Positions 8,638-15,767 of a DNA stretch of 64,000 nucleotides are shown here, in pieces (the stretch's first letter is position 1; each line of letters opens with the position of its first letter). This stretch comes from Marinobacter litoralis. Lineage in GTDB: Bacteria; Pseudomonadota; Gammaproteobacteria; Pseudomonadales; Oleiphilaceae. Below the pieces are notes generated by a model. That model ran no database searches and was not told the origin of the DNA. It saw only the letters and a program-made list of their open reading frames with translations. Both the position numbers and the translations under genes were made by a program. Where the stretch lies: positions 1,054,001 through 1,118,000 of the forward strand of contig NZ_QMDL01000001.1 of NCBI RefSeq assembly GCF_003336705.1, read 5' to 3'.

Positions 8638-8835
8638 TTAGGCCACCTGAGAGGTTGAGTGACGTATCTGGCGCTCGATGTAACTCTCAAGATCCGATAG
8701 ACGGTAACGAACTGCCCGGCTGCCAACTTTGACAAACGGGACTCGGGCACCGGCCCACCTATCTCTTTCAAGAAAGGCTTTGCTGACACCTAGAAGCTCC
8801 GCGGCTTCTTTAGTTGTGAAAAGTGCTTTGTTCAT
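8638..8835 (-). CDS. AlpA-like/excisionase family helix-turn-helix protein
   Basis: A 65-residue DNA-binding protein of the MerR-like HTH_17/AlpA group. These act as excisionases or transcriptional switches in P4-like and other integrative elements. The N-terminal KEAAELLGVSKAFLERDRWAG helix-turn-helix and the wing PFVKVGSRAVRYRLSDLESYI are typical. It is followed by the repeat cluster and rep on the same strand, so it probably controls rep and integration state. The Shine-Dalgarno GGAGA lies inside a hairpin (8839-8873). Confidence 0.85.
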   Translation of the reverse strand: MNKALFTTKEAAELLGVSKAFLERDRWAGARVPFVKVGSRAVRYRLSDLESYIERQIRHSTSQVA

Positions 8836-8838
8836 TGC

Positions 8839-8873
8839 GTGTCTCCAACAGAGTTTGTTGCTGTCGGAGACAC
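8839..8873 (-). promoter_or_regulatory. Hairpin that would bury the alpA ribosome-binding site
   Basis: GTGTCTCC (8839-8846) pairs with GGAGACAC (8866-8873), with a nested CAACA/TGTTG stem (8846-8850 and 8856-8860). On the minus strand the GGAGA of the near arm is the alpA Shine-Dalgarno, four bases upstream of ATG. The structure could be an RNA hairpin blocking translation, or a dyad operator bound by AlpA. Pairing is seen; regulation is inferred. Confidence 0.5.
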
Positions 8874-8902
8874 ATTGACGTTAAGCGGGGAAAGTAAATA
8901 TT

Positions 8903-8921
8903 CCCGTCTGGTTCAGACGGG
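8903..8921 (-). terminator. Terminator-like hairpin after the 316-residue gene
   Basis: CCCGTCTG (8903-8910) and CAGACGGG (8914-8921) form an 8-bp stem with a 3-base loop. On the minus strand it is followed by AATATTTACTTT, a loose U-rich tail. AGACGGGGAGTTT also occurs twice directly, 21 bases apart (8915 and 8936), so a protein-binding role is also possible. Confidence 0.5.
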
Positions 8922-8953
8922 GAGTTTCTGACGCTAGACGGGGAGTTTTAGTT

Positions 8954-9904
8954 TTAGCTTGATCGGGGTCTGCCGCCTTTCTTGCTTCCCGCTGGTCTTG
9001 GATCTAGGTCCTTAATCCAATCCCTTAAGGTGTCGGGTTTCGTATAGTAACGCCCACCGCCAAAACGTCGGATTGCCTCATGCTTGCAGATATCGGCAAT
9101 ACTGAGGTTCGGGGACGCCTTCCAGAGTTCCTGGGCGATTTCCCGGCATAAAACGCGATGCTTTTGCTTGTCGGCAAGCTTGGACCAAAATTTGTCGATC
9201 TGGTCCTGTTTGATTCGCCCTGGCAGCATATCCTTTTCATCGTCACCGGTTTGGCCAGTCAGTTTGTTCTGATGCTCCTGACGCTCAATCTCGGTAAACC
9301 AGAAAGAAGGAAGTGGAAGCTTGAGGATTTCGCACAGGTCGCAAACACTGTTCTTGTTGATATGTACCCGCTCCAGCGTTTGTCGCTCAAAAATGCGGTT
9401 CTTAAAGCATTGAGGGAAATCTTTCGTTGCGGTCGCATGTCGCCTCAACCATCTCTCCGAGAACTCCTGATACCGTTCCCAGCGCTCATCGTCGGTCAAA
9501 GGGTTCTCTGGATCTTCATAAATCATCGAGACAGTGACGGTCTTGGGCTCTCCAGTTTTTTCATCGATCTCTTCGTGCGTTGTTTCTTCAGTGACGGATG
9601 ATTCGAAATCAACGTAGTGTTCGAAATCGACAAGGGTTTTTTCATCCTTCAAGACGATTCCGTTCTCATTGCAAACCTGAATATCGTGCCGGTATTGCAT
9701 TCGTGTAACCGTCCGGAGCATATCCTGAACAGGCAGGGGTAGAGCGCTCGGATCCGAATTATTTGGATCCTGATCGTACCACCGATGGGCGACTTCCCAG
9801 ATGCTTAGGTGGTCAATGTCGGAATGCAGCATCGAATTGTCCTTGAGGTTCGAAGATGTTAGCAGCTTGGCTAGGTCCAAACTGAAGTTGAAGGTTGGAG
9901 TCAC
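8954..9904 (-). CDS. Unknown element-encoded protein
   Basis: A 316-residue soluble protein that I do not recognise. The middle is acidic (TEETTHEEIDEKTGEPKTVT region). The C-terminal 80 residues (ASPNLSIADICKHEAIRRFG then TLRDWIKDLDP) look like a helix-turn-helix followed by a basic tail (GSKKGGRPRSS), suggesting DNA binding. Its start overlaps the stop of the HEPN-LOTUS gene by four bases (ATGA), so the two form an operon and may be functional partners. It ends before a terminator-like hairpin. No enzymatic motif is evident. Confidence 0.7.
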   Translation of the reverse strand: MTPTFNFSLDLAKLLTSSNLKDNSMLHSDIDHLSIWEVAHRWYDQDPNNSDPSALPLPVQDMLRTVTRMQYRHDIQVCNENGIVLKDEKTLVDFEHYVDFESSVTEETTHEEIDEKTGEPKTVTVSMIYEDPENPLTDDERWERYQEFSERWLRRHATATKDFPQCFKNRIFERQTLERVHINKNSVCDLCEILKLPLPSFWFTEIERQEHQNKLTGQTGDDEKDMLPGRIKQDQIDKFWSKLADKQKHRVLCREIAQELWKASPNLSIADICKHEAIRRFGGGRYYTKPDTLRDWIKDLDPRPAGSKKGGRPRSS

Positions 9905-10812
9905 CGGCTCCTAAAAAACGTGATGGAAGTTGCGGCTTGCCCTCGTTCCCGGCGAATATCAAAGAGATCCGAGGTATGGAGCAGGTTTCGCCAACTGACG
10001 CATCCGTGTGCCTTGGGAGTAAGGTCAGGGTTTCGACTCTTAATAACTTCAATGGCGAGCGTCAGGTCCGTCCACCCGTCTTTACCAAGCGTGGATTCTG
10101 CGCGCTTCAATTCCTCGACGACACGGGCGCTGGGCCAGTCAATATTTTCTCCGGGGATAAAACCTAACTTGATCCATGCATCGAACTGCGGCGAGAGGAG
10201 GAAACCCTTCAGCGCGGACATACCTCTTACCCTCGCTTGGTCCCAACTTTGGAGCCGTTCCATATGAGACTTGAGCATTTGTCGCACGGTTTCAAGGTGG
10301 TCGATAGCCTGCAGACAGGAATCTTGATCGTCCAAAGGAAAGCGCTGAAGGAAATGATGCACCAGCTCATTTCTCGTTTCGACCAGGTAGGTCAAATCAT
10401 CAAGTAACGTCTGATAGTCGTCTTCGCCTGCGACAATGCTATATGTTGTCTTAAAATGAACTGCATCCGTCGGAAGTGCCGAATCGTCTATTTCCGATTC
10501 CGACTCATTGCCAGTCTCGGACGATATATGACTACCGGTAAAGTCGCTTATCAACTGACCAAGGGTCTTAGTGCTGTAATGGGATTGTCGCTTATGGAGA
10601 TTTGTTTGCCAGGTCTTGGGGGTACCTTCCATCTCCAACACTGAAAGAAACCCTTTCATTCCAAGTTCGTATTTTTGCAGGTTCAGCACACACCGGCCTA
10701 GCGTCTCGAAGACTTGCGTTCTGAGTTCTTCAGTTGTTTTGTCGCACTCATCAGACATAATGTCTTCTCGCCTTCCGTTGGTTGTATCTCTATCCGTTTG
10801 GTCCGAGTTCAT
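9901..10812 (-). CDS. HEPN-like and LOTUS-like domain protein (candidate RNA-targeting effector)
   Basis: A 303-residue soluble protein. Residues 30-180 are helical and contain ETRNELVHHF, an RX4H motif (Arg147, His152) as in HEPN RNases. Residues 235-300 resemble an OST-HTH/LOTUS RNA-binding domain (DGWTDLTLAIEVIKSRNPDL through CVSWRNLLHTSDLFDIR). The combination points to RNA binding and possible cleavage. An internal Met (MSDECDKTTEEL, 10758) has better upstream spacing and may be the true start. It overlaps the next gene by four bases. Proteins with a LOTUS-like C-terminus and this layout occur in proteobacteria without a settled function; a defence role is inference. Confidence 0.6.
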   Translation of the reverse strand: MNSDQTDRDTTNGRREDIMSDECDKTTEELRTQVFETLGRCVLNLQKYELGMKGFLSVLEMEGTPKTWQTNLHKRQSHYSTKTLGQLISDFTGSHISSETGNESESEIDDSALPTDAVHFKTTYSIVAGEDDYQTLLDDLTYLVETRNELVHHFLQRFPLDDQDSCLQAIDHLETVRQMLKSHMERLQSWDQARVRGMSALKGFLLSPQFDAWIKLGFIPGENIDWPSARVVEELKRAESTLGKDGWTDLTLAIEVIKSRNPDLTPKAHGCVSWRNLLHTSDLFDIRRERGQAATSITFFRSR

Positions 10813-10833
10813 CAGGGAGCTGCGACTACGAAT

Positions 10834-12039
10834 TTAGGATTGAGTATGATCGTCCAATTTGAACTGAGCTTCAAAAAAGTCCGTTATTTTTTGCATGGGT
10901 CCTCGTAGACGTTCGACATCGAAGATGATGTAGCCATCTGTGACATCGTTCGGGTCTTTGTGGTTCATGAGCCGTTTGAGGGCGTATGCCGGAATATCGA
11001 GCCGTTCGGCGGCCGTAATAAAGGTGCGCCGTAAATCGTGCATAGTGAACGTCACACCCGAAAGTTCGCACACACGCTTGATCGCGGTGCGGGGCTCTGA
11101 GAGGTGTCCACGCTCTGCGTCGCTGGGAAACACAAAAGGGCTCTCCTGGACTTCATGACGGCGCTTTAAAAGCGCTTCGATAGCGTCACTGAAAGGCAGG
11201 CGATGGACCCGCCCGTTCTTGGTATCGGTAATAGTCAGAGTCTTTTCTTTGAAGTCCACCTGGTCCCAAGTCAGGGTTGCCGCCTCGGTGCGACGGAGGC
11301 CGGTGAGCAGCGCCAAATGCAGGTAATCCCGCGTGGTTTGCGTGTTCAACTGCATCGTTGCGTCGTGCCAGGCTTTGAGCTGGTGATCTTTGATGAGGCT
11401 CTGGCGCCGTTCGACCTTGTACCAGGCGCGTTGGTGGCTCAGGACATCGACCGGGTTCGCGACCAGAAAGGGTTTACCGGAAGCATCCTGGTAACGTTGC
11501 AGAGCATGATTGAATACCGCACGTAGAATCCGCATCCCGTTGTCGGCCCGCGCCGGGCTGCGTTGACCGTATTCCGCATGGCGACTCAGCACCATATCTC
11601 GGCTGATATCCTTGAGCGCCTTGCTCTGCCAGTCTTTGAACATCTCACGCATGGAGCGTTGATAGTCGTTCAGAGTGTTGGGCTTGAGATTCTTTCGTGT
11701 CGCGAGGTAGTCCTGAAAGGCATCTTGTAAAGTGATCCGTTGGACACGCTGCTCCTGAGCTTCTCGAATCGGGTTCACGCCGGTGGCCACTTTGCCTAGA
11801 AATTTCATGGCCTCTTTCTTGGCCTGTTCGACAGTGAGGTTACCGTAGCGGCCTAGAGTGATACGTTTGACCTTCCCGTCCACACGTTTCTCAACGATAA
11901 AGGATTTAACGCCACCACTCGTCACTCTTAGACCAAATCCCGGAATTGCTGTGTCGCGGTAGAACGCCTGACGGCCCTTACCATCAGGCATTGCTAAGGG
12001 AATATCGACTTTATCGACAAAGCTTTTGGTGATTCTCAT
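10834..12039 (-). CDS. int: Tyrosine recombinase integrase of the element
   Basis: Integrates and excises the element at tRNA-Leu. The 401-residue protein has an N-terminal arm-binding DUF4102-type domain (residues 1-90), a core-binding domain (about 100-200) and the catalytic domain. Catalytic residues are visible: Arg249 in TGLRRTEA, Lys274 in TDTKNGRVHR, His334 and Arg337 in MHDLRRTF, His360 and Tyr370 in NHKDPNDVTDGY. It starts 8 bases after the HNH-HIT gene ends, so both are probably on one transcript that begins at the right end of the element. Confidence 0.95.
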   Translation of the reverse strand: MRITKSFVDKVDIPLAMPDGKGRQAFYRDTAIPGFGLRVTSGGVKSFIVEKRVDGKVKRITLGRYGNLTVEQAKKEAMKFLGKVATGVNPIREAQEQRVQRITLQDAFQDYLATRKNLKPNTLNDYQRSMREMFKDWQSKALKDISRDMVLSRHAEYGQRSPARADNGMRILRAVFNHALQRYQDASGKPFLVANPVDVLSHQRAWYKVERRQSLIKDHQLKAWHDATMQLNTQTTRDYLHLALLTGLRRTEAATLTWDQVDFKEKTLTITDTKNGRVHRLPFSDAIEALLKRRHEVQESPFVFPSDAERGHLSEPRTAIKRVCELSGVTFTMHDLRRTFITAAERLDIPAYALKRLMNHKDPNDVTDGYIIFDVERLRGPMQKITDFFEAQFKLDDHTQS

Positions 12040-12047
12040 GTCGCGCC

Positions 12048-13094
12048 TCAGTAGTCAGCTTTATCCGGGAATACCTTCCGGACGCCACCTCTAGGATTCT
12101 CTTGATCTCCGTCGCGGCGGGGAATCAAGTGCACGTGAGCGTGAAACACCGACTGGCCCGCGCTGGCTCCGGCGTTGGTGCCCATATTAAAGCCAGTGAT
12201 GTTGGCGTCTTCCGCCATTAGGGCTTCTCGCTGATCCCGGAGTAGGTGGTTGATGCCGTTCAGCTCGGCGGGGTTCAAATCAAAATAGGTTTCGGCGTGC
12301 CGTTTAGGGATCGCGAGGCAGTGCCCCTGCGATACCGGGAAGTTATCTTTCAATAGCAGCGCCAATTCGTTCTCAGCTAGCACCTCAATTTGATTCCCGG
12401 CAGGATCGCAGAACAAACAGTCCGGCTGCCGGTGGGCGTATTGCTCTGGCCACTGGCGGAAATCGGTGTCGTCCCGGTCCCGTTTCATGGCGTTGCAGGA
12501 GTAACAGAGCGCCTGAAGGTTGTGTGGGACGTTGGTGCCGCCGTGATTCACGGGAATGATGTGATCCACTTCCAGGGCTTTATCCGATGCCGGGATACCG
12601 CAGAGCTGACACCGAAATTCCGCCGCCTTAAGGGTGTCGTAACGTAAAGAGCCGGGGATCTCGTCGCGGGAATGATCTCGATGAGCAAAGATTGCCGCTT
12701 TACCTCGTTTTTCGACGTATTCAGCGAGCCTAATCTCGCACTGGAGCTGAAGTCTCTTGCGTTCGGACGGGGAGAGCTCGTCATACCCTCTGAGGAAAAA
12801 TCGATTGGAGCCTTTTGGTCCCTTCTCTATCACACCGTGTTTGGCGAGCACCTGGCCCGGCATCTTTTTCACAATGTCTCTGTAATATCGAAGCTGGGAG
12901 TCATCGTGTAACAAGATCGACTCGGCAATGTCTTCGGCAGAGGCTTCGCCTTGATGTTCGAGCAAGTACGCGAGCATCACCGGCTGGTAGATGTGTGACA
13001 TCGACATACCCGAGTCGATGAAGGATTGGAGACGGTCAAACGTCGTTTTAACGTGATCCACTAGCAGTTCCCTCTGAGTCTCTTGCGTCTTCAT
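12048..13094 (-). CDS. Winged-helix / HNH nuclease / HIT domain fusion
   Basis: A 348-residue three-part protein. Residues 35-105 look like a winged helix. Residues 160-208 form a zinc-type HNH nuclease: CQLC (162-165), EVDHIIPVNHGG, HNL, CYSC (197-200). Residues 224-330 form a HIT nucleotide-hydrolase/transferase domain with CLFC, NMGTNAGASAGQS and the His triad HAHVH (318, 320, 322). HIT proteins cleave dinucleotide or nucleotidyl conjugates; HNH proteins cut nucleic acid. It is co-transcribed with int, and its start codon overlaps the right TGTAGAC pair. A nucleotide-sensing or adenylate-removing nuclease in phage defence or in element maintenance is plausible but not shown. Confidence 0.85.
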   Translation of the reverse strand: MKTQETQRELLVDHVKTTFDRLQSFIDSGMSMSHIYQPVMLAYLLEHQGEASAEDIAESILLHDDSQLRYYRDIVKKMPGQVLAKHGVIEKGPKGSNRFFLRGYDELSPSERKRLQLQCEIRLAEYVEKRGKAAIFAHRDHSRDEIPGSLRYDTLKAAEFRCQLCGIPASDKALEVDHIIPVNHGGTNVPHNLQALCYSCNAMKRDRDDTDFRQWPEQYAHRQPDCLFCDPAGNQIEVLAENELALLLKDNFPVSQGHCLAIPKRHAETYFDLNPAELNGINHLLRDQREALMAEDANITGFNMGTNAGASAGQSVFHAHVHLIPRRDGDQENPRGGVRKVFPDKADY

Positions 13095-13112
13095 GTAGAC
13101 GCCATGTAGACA
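13094..13112. repeat. Right paired TGTAGAC motif (candidate integrase arm site)
   Basis: TGTAGAC copies at 13094-13100 and 13105-13111 repeat the left-end unit with one mismatch over 19 bases. The motif runs into the start codon of the HNH-HIT gene, so integrase binding could repress the HNH-HIT/int operon. A further single TGTAGAC lies outside the element at 13365-13371. Confidence 0.55.
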
Positions 13113-13241
13113 AAATCGATCAAATTCTAGCGGATCTCTTCAAACAACCGCAAACATAAGTTTTCAAGGATACCGATTAAGTGGTTGTTTTTAAATTGAT
13201 AATAAGGTTTATTCAAATTTGTTCAAAGAAGGGCGCTAATA

Positions 13242-13299
13242 ACTTAAAATCTCTCGACCTCACGGTCGTGCCGGTTCGATTCCGGCTCCGGGCACCATT
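13242..13299 (+). repeat. Right attachment site: truncated tRNA-Leu 3' half
   Basis: Matches the tRNA-Leu gene from the anticodon loop to CCATT, without the 5' half. Fifteen bases of the anticodon region and 33 bases of the T-arm/acceptor are identical to the intact gene. The variable arm between them differs (CGACC-TCAC-GGTCG instead of CGGCC-GTAA-GGCCG) but still pairs. The fragment cannot make a tRNA; it marks the right boundary of the element. Confidence 0.9.
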
Positions 13300-13611
13300 T
13301 AAATCAACGAGTTAGCCGATTCCCTCCTAGGTTAACCGTCTTCGTTCTCGCTAATCAGACCTAATGTAGACCGCTTCGGCTGTGTTTTCTTACGGAACCT
13401 ACGCCTGCGTTTTAAAGCCCCATCTTAAGTAACCTGTTTTATCCATGTCGCCCAATGATTCCCTAATGAAATCTTGCCTCCCCCTCGGCATCGCCAATTC
13501 GTAGCCGCGCTGAAGCGCAACCAGTCATTATTGAATGAGCAAAAATGAGAGGTCACGCGATTACTTGTTGCCAAAACTGCAATAAACTAAGCTATTGTTT
13601 AGGTTGGTAAA
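13300..13611. other. Gene-free junction to the right of the element
   Basis: No convincing coding sequence is seen in these 312 bases. The stretch holds one TGTAGAC followed by CCGCTTCGG (13365-13380), which resembles sequence just inside the left end of the element (TGTAGACACCAACCGCTTCG, 4504-4523). This may be the scar of an earlier or related integration at the same tRNA. Confidence 0.4.
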
Positions 13612-14397
13612 TTGAATGCCCGAAAGGAAAGGGTGGTGCGGAGTTATGTAGAACGCACTTTTTTGCAATATCGTGGAACGCGGTCTAATTGCTGTTATAC
13701 AGACTATGGAGAGTCACATTTGAAGCTAACCAATGTAGTCCCGTGGGGCCGGTCTTTTGAAGAGTATCAGGCGATGTTCGGATTGTCCGAGGATGACCTG
13801 AACAAGCGTATCCTTGGTTGCGGTGATGGCCCAGCAAGCTTCAATGTAGAGGCAACAGACCGCGGCTGCCAAGTCACTTCCTGTGATCCGGTTTACCAGT
13901 TTCAAGTCAACGAAATACGTCGCCGGATTGATGAAGTGTACCCGGAAATCATGACTAAGATGCGACAGGACGCAGACAAGTATATTTGGGAGTCACTGAG
14001 TAGCGTCGAGCAACTTGGCGAGATCCGTATGAATGCCATGTCGAGATTCCTGGCCGACTTTGAGGCGGGTTTTCAGCAAGGGCGGTATCTATCGGCGTCT
14101 TTGCCGAAGCTGCCGTTTTCCGATTCCGAGTTCGATTTGGCACTCTGCTCCCACTATCTTTTCCTCTACAGTGACCATGTGGATGGGGCAACTCACCTCG
14201 CATCAGTGCGGGAGCTATGCAGAGTGGCGGCCGAAGTCCGTGTCTTTCCTGTTGTGTCCTTAGACGGAGAGGTCTCGAAATATTTAGATCAGGTATTGAC
14301 CGCATTATCTGCCGATGGAATGGATGTCTCATTGCAGCCTGTTAGTTACCGGTTTCAAAAGGGTGCTACTGAGATGTTGGTGGCAAAGTCCGTATAA
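13612..14397 (+). CDS. SAM-dependent methyltransferase-like protein
   Basis: A 261-residue soluble protein. The SAM-binding motif is RILGCGDGPASFNVE near residues 66-80, followed by CQVTSCDPVYQF, and FDLALCSHYLFLYS resembles motif IV of class I methyltransferases. The substrate is unknown. The frame opens with TTG at 13612; a GTG pair at 13633-13638 preceded by AAGGAAAGG is an alternative start. It is the first of five plus-strand genes in a cassette-like strip, and its downstream gap ends in GCGTTAAA, like an integron cassette boundary. Confidence 0.65.
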   Translation: MNARKERVVRSYVERTFLQYRGTRSNCCYTDYGESHLKLTNVVPWGRSFEEYQAMFGLSEDDLNKRILGCGDGPASFNVEATDRGCQVTSCDPVYQFQVNEIRRRIDEVYPEIMTKMRQDADKYIWESLSSVEQLGEIRMNAMSRFLADFEAGFQQGRYLSASLPKLPFSDSEFDLALCSHYLFLYSDHVDGATHLASVRELCRVAAEVRVFPVVSLDGEVSKYLDQVLTALSADGMDVSLQPVSYRFQKGATEMLVAKSV

Positions 14398-14461
14398 CCA
14401 GAGGCTGTTCGCGGAAGGGCCTACGCTATGCTCCGGCACGCCGCAAAGCCAAGCGTTAAAA
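14392..14461 (+). repeat. attC-like gap 1
   Basis: Begins at the stop codon with TAACCAG (14395-14401) and ends with AAGCGTTAAA (14451-14460), the AAC...GTT framing expected for an integron attC site, about 63 bases apart. Internal pairing is poor by eye, so this is a low-confidence call supported mainly by a similar gap at 15672-15754. Confidence 0.35.
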
Positions 14462-14480
14462 TGAAAACACAGGAGGTCAC

Positions 14481-14957
14481 ATGCAACGGATCGCATCGCA
14501 AACTACTCTGCTTTTTTTATCTTTGATCCCCATTATTGCCCTTGCCGAAAACTCGGCTCCTGAGGACTATCTCGCAAATCAACAGCTGGTATTGGAGGTT
14601 AGGTACTGTGAGTGCCTCGCCACCAAAACCGATGGCGCACCCTCCGACCTGCTGCCAAGTTTTCTCAGGGAGTCCAGTCTCTTAAAGGTTAGTGTGTCGA
14701 GCAAGGATGATGGCTTTGCTTCTTCAAGCGAGTTGGCCATAGGTTACAAACTCAAGCCAGTTGCAGGCTCGCCCGACCAATTTCAATTCAACTATGCTGG
14801 CAATCACTCTACGAGTAATGGGAACAGTGCTGCCAACGGCGAGTTGCTGTTGGTTCAGGGTCAGTGGGTAAATCTTTTCGGCTCACAGAATGAGACCCAA
14901 ACTGGATCGCATCACAGTAACGTTGCGGTGCGCCTGGTTAAGCCCGGTGGACCCTGA
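14481..14957 (+). CDS. Secreted protein of unknown function
   Basis: A 158-residue protein with a clear Sec signal peptide (residues 1-22, hydrophobic TLLFLSLIPIIALAEN with cleavage after ALA). The mature part has two Cys close together (RYCECLA) and no domain that I recognise. A strong AGGAGG ribosome site lies 5 bases upstream of ATG, typical of mobile cassette genes that carry their own translation signal. It lies between two attC-like gaps. It probably acts in the periplasm; function unknown. Confidence 0.7.
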   Translation: MQRIASQTTLLFLSLIPIIALAENSAPEDYLANQQLVLEVRYCECLATKTDGAPSDLLPSFLRESSLLKVSVSSKDDGFASSSELAIGYKLKPVAGSPDQFQFNYAGNHSTSNGNSAANGELLLVQGQWVNLFGSQNETQTGSHHSNVAVRLVKPGGP

Positions 14958-14965
14958 TGGCAGGT

Positions 14966-15048
14966 TTTAACAAGTCGATTAAGTTCGTTCCGGCCGTTGA
15001 CCTCCACCGGACGTTCCTGTCGGGCCACCGCTTATCTTCGCGTTGCAT
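14966..15048 (+). repeat. attC-like gap 2
   Basis: Framed by TTTTAACAAG (14965-14974) and CGCGTTGCAT (15039-15048). Inner arms GATTAAG (14976-14982) and CTTATC (15031-15036) pair with one extra base, resembling the L boxes of attC with an extrahelical nucleotide. It lies just upstream of the toxin gene. Confidence 0.35.
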
Positions 15049-15087
15049 CAGATTGACACCTGATACGTTACAGGGTACGCTCAGGAA

Positions 15088-15366
15088 ATGATACGAAGCT
15101 TCAAACACAAGGGCTTGGCCAAATTTTTCAAGTCCGGCAGCACCACAGGAATTCAGGCCGCCCACGCAAAAAGGCTTCGGCTTATTCTCGGTAGATTGAA
15201 CGCAGCATCGGATGCCAAAGATATGGACTTGCCCGGTCTTCGATTGCACGAACTCTCCGGCAATCGCGTTGGTATATGGTCAGTCACTGTTAGCGGTAAC
15301 TGGCGATTGACCTTCCGATTTGAAGATGGAGATGCCGAGATTGTGAACTATGAAGATTATCACTGA
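15088..15366 (+). CDS. higB: HigB-type RelE-superfamily toxin
   Basis: A 92-residue mRNA interferase-type toxin. [14 protein letters not shown], the [15 protein letters not shown] segment and [28 protein letters not shown] are the family pattern of ribosome-dependent HigB/RelE toxins. The toxin precedes the antitoxin, the order usual for higBA. The higA start lies 10 bases after the toxin stop. Together they could stabilise the cassette strip. Confidence 0.9.
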   Translation: MIRSFKHKGLAKFFKSGSTTGIQAAHAKRLRLILGRLNAASDAKDMDLPGLRLHELSGNRVGIWSVTVSGNWRLTFRFEDGDAEIVNYEDYH

Positions 15367-15376
15367 GGTACAGCGA

Positions 15377-15664
15377 ATGTTGATGCATAACCCCCCACAC
15401 CCTGGTGAAGTATTGCGAGAACTTTGTCTTGAGCCACTCGGCATCTCTGTCACGGCGGCTGCAGAAGCTTTGGGCGTTAGCCGCAAGACTTTGAGTGCCG
15501 TGCTGAACGGCAAGGCCGGTATCAGTCCCGAGATGGCTATCCGGCTCTCTATCGCTTTTGATACCTCTGCAGAGAGCTGGCTGAACCAACAGTCCCAATA
15601 TGAGCTCTGGCATGCCGAACAACATCGCAAAGAGCTCAACGTGAAAAGGCTTGTTGCGGCTTAA
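15377..15664 (+). CDS. higA: HigA antitoxin, HTH XRE family
   Basis: A 95-residue antitoxin starting at [16 protein letters not shown]; the frame extends 9 codons upstream into higB, but this start has GAGG nearby and matches the family N-terminus. The XRE helix-turn-helix covers [21 protein letters not shown]. It binds HigB and represses its own promoter. It should be co-transcribed with higB. Confidence 0.9.
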   Translation: MLMHNPPHPGEVLRELCLEPLGISVTAAAEALGVSRKTLSAVLNGKAGISPEMAIRLSIAFDTSAESWLNQQSQYELWHAEQHRKELNVKRLVAA

Positions 15665-15671
15665 GGCAGCA

Positions 15672-15754
15672 CATAACCAGTGCAGGCACGGCGACACCCA
15701 CTATATTGCGCCTTCGGCTCCATTCCGTAGGCGCGCATGCTGAAAGCGTTAATT
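15672..15754 (+). repeat. attC-like gap 3
   Basis: Starts with ATAACCAG (15673-15680) and ends with AAAGCGTTAA (15743-15752), nearly the same framing as gap 1. Central arms GCGCCT (15708-15713) and AGGCGC (15729-15734) are perfectly complementary. This is the best attC candidate in the window. Confidence 0.42.
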
Positions 15755-15767
15755 GCCAAGGAGAGGT

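Larger units (their letters stand above)
4405..13299. mobile_element. tRNA-Leu-integrated genomic element with HUH Rep, AlpA, integrase and defence-like cargo
   Basis: A discrete 8.9 kb insertion bounded by a 33-base direct repeat of the tRNA-Leu 3' end (4405-4437 and 13267-13299). A second shared block of 15 bases covers the anticodon region (4380-4394 and 13242-13256). Inside are a tyrosine integrase, an AlpA-like regulator, an HUH replication initiator, and four genes of unknown or nuclease-like type. No capsid, tail, packaging or conjugation genes are seen. Everything except the first gene is on the minus strand. The content fits a phage-satellite-like or self-replicating integrative element; its mobility is inferred. 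Confidence 0.9.

Noticed and set aside
4405..13299. Complete prophage
   Set aside because: No capsid, terminase, tail or lysis genes are present, so a satellite-like or small integrative element fits better.
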